A stretch of 6,482 nt of DNA from an uncultured Lachnospiraceae bacterium (lineage in GTDB: Bacteria; Bacillota; Clostridia; Lachnospirales; Lachnospiraceae), in NCBI GenBank assembly GCA_902783735.1, contig CACZSE010000098.1, forward strand, positions 1 to 6,482, in the 5' to 3' direction. This document shows, piece after piece, positions 6,370 to 6,482 of this stretch (its first letter is position 1; each line of letters begins with the position of its first letter). A program made the position numbers and the translations under genes. The notes under the pieces are model-generated. The model was given only the letters and a program-made list of their open reading frames with translations. It had not been told where the DNA came from and did not search any database.

Positions 6370-6482
6370 ATGCGACAGTTTGAAAAAGATTACATATATC
6401 TTGTAACAGGGGCGGCCGGTTTTATCGGATATCACCTCTCAAAAAGATTGCTCGACGCCGGTGCAACAGTCATAGGCGTTGA
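6370..6482 (+). CDS. Partial (3' end missing) NAD-dependent nucleotide-sugar epimerase/dehydratase
   Basis: Only the first 37 codons are in the window. The start ATG is six bases after GAGGGAG (6357-6363). The visible protein has a short lead, then the first Rossmann strand and nucleotide-binding loop: VTGAAGFIG, with Gly14, Gly17 and Gly20 forming GxxGxxG. The following YHLSKRLLDAGATVIGV is the helix and second strand. This is the N-terminus of the extended short-chain dehydrogenase family. The GYHLSKRLL stretch is most like UDP-glucuronate 4-epimerases, which supply UDP-galacturonate for surface polysaccharide, but the catalytic YxxxK is outside the window and other sugar epimerases or dehydratases remain possible. 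It appears unrelated in function to the metal operon before it. Confidence 0.85.
   Translation, partial: MRQFEKDYIYLVTGAAGFIGYHLSKRLLDAGATVIGV

Noticed and set aside
1..6482. CRISPR array, insertion sequence, tRNA or rRNA
   Set aside because: No spaced direct DNA repeats, transposase motifs, terminal inverted repeats or RNA cloverleaf patterns were seen.

Overview
The window reads like a chromosomal segment of a low-to-moderate GC Bacillota, most likely a motile Lachnospiraceae-type gut anaerobe. This is an inference from four things: a lysine-rich surface protein with 'YTG..KP' Ig-like repeats, strong GGAGG ribosome binding sites, a sigma-D-like promoter, and a metal-ATPase operon of clostridial layout. 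All supported genes lie on the + strand.

Layout. (1) Bases 1-2400 hold the 3' part of a large secreted or surface protein with tandem Ig-like modules, closed by a strong intrinsic terminator (2446-2490). (2) Bases 2498-3687 hold a monocistronic unit: a sigma-D/sigma-28-like promoter, a short leader with two consecutive hexaloop hairpins that both display AAGGA (the second contains the Shine-Dalgarno sequence), and a 362-residue charged, helical protein of unknown function. (3) Bases 3716-6281 hold a compact zinc/cadmium efflux operon: a consensus sigma-A promoter, a perfect 14-bp-arm inverted repeat as ArsR/SmtB operator, a stand-alone HMA metal-binding protein, a P1B-type ATPase lacking an N-terminal HMA domain, and an ArsR/SmtB repressor with a complete alpha-5 zinc site. 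(4) From 6370 to the end is the start of an NAD-dependent nucleotide-sugar epimerase, preceded by a weak promoter candidate and an inverted repeat.

How they work together. The metal operon looks self-contained: the terminal ArsR protein would bind the operator over the transcription start and release it when zinc or a similar divalent ion accumulates. The HMA protein could bind or deliver metal, and the ATPase would export it. HMA and ATPase lie in the same reading frame, separated by one TAA and five codons, so they look like a split (or ancestral precursor) of the usual fused CadA/ZntA protein.

The most interesting signal is the leader at 2554-2594. Its two hairpins closely match the known CsrA RNA target (ANGGA in a hexaloop, one site over the Shine-Dalgarno) and follow a sigma-D-like promoter. 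That is the regulatory arrangement known for flagellin in Bacillus, here placed before an uncharacterised coiled-coil-like gene. It suggests an undescribed member of a motility regulon, and it is testable.
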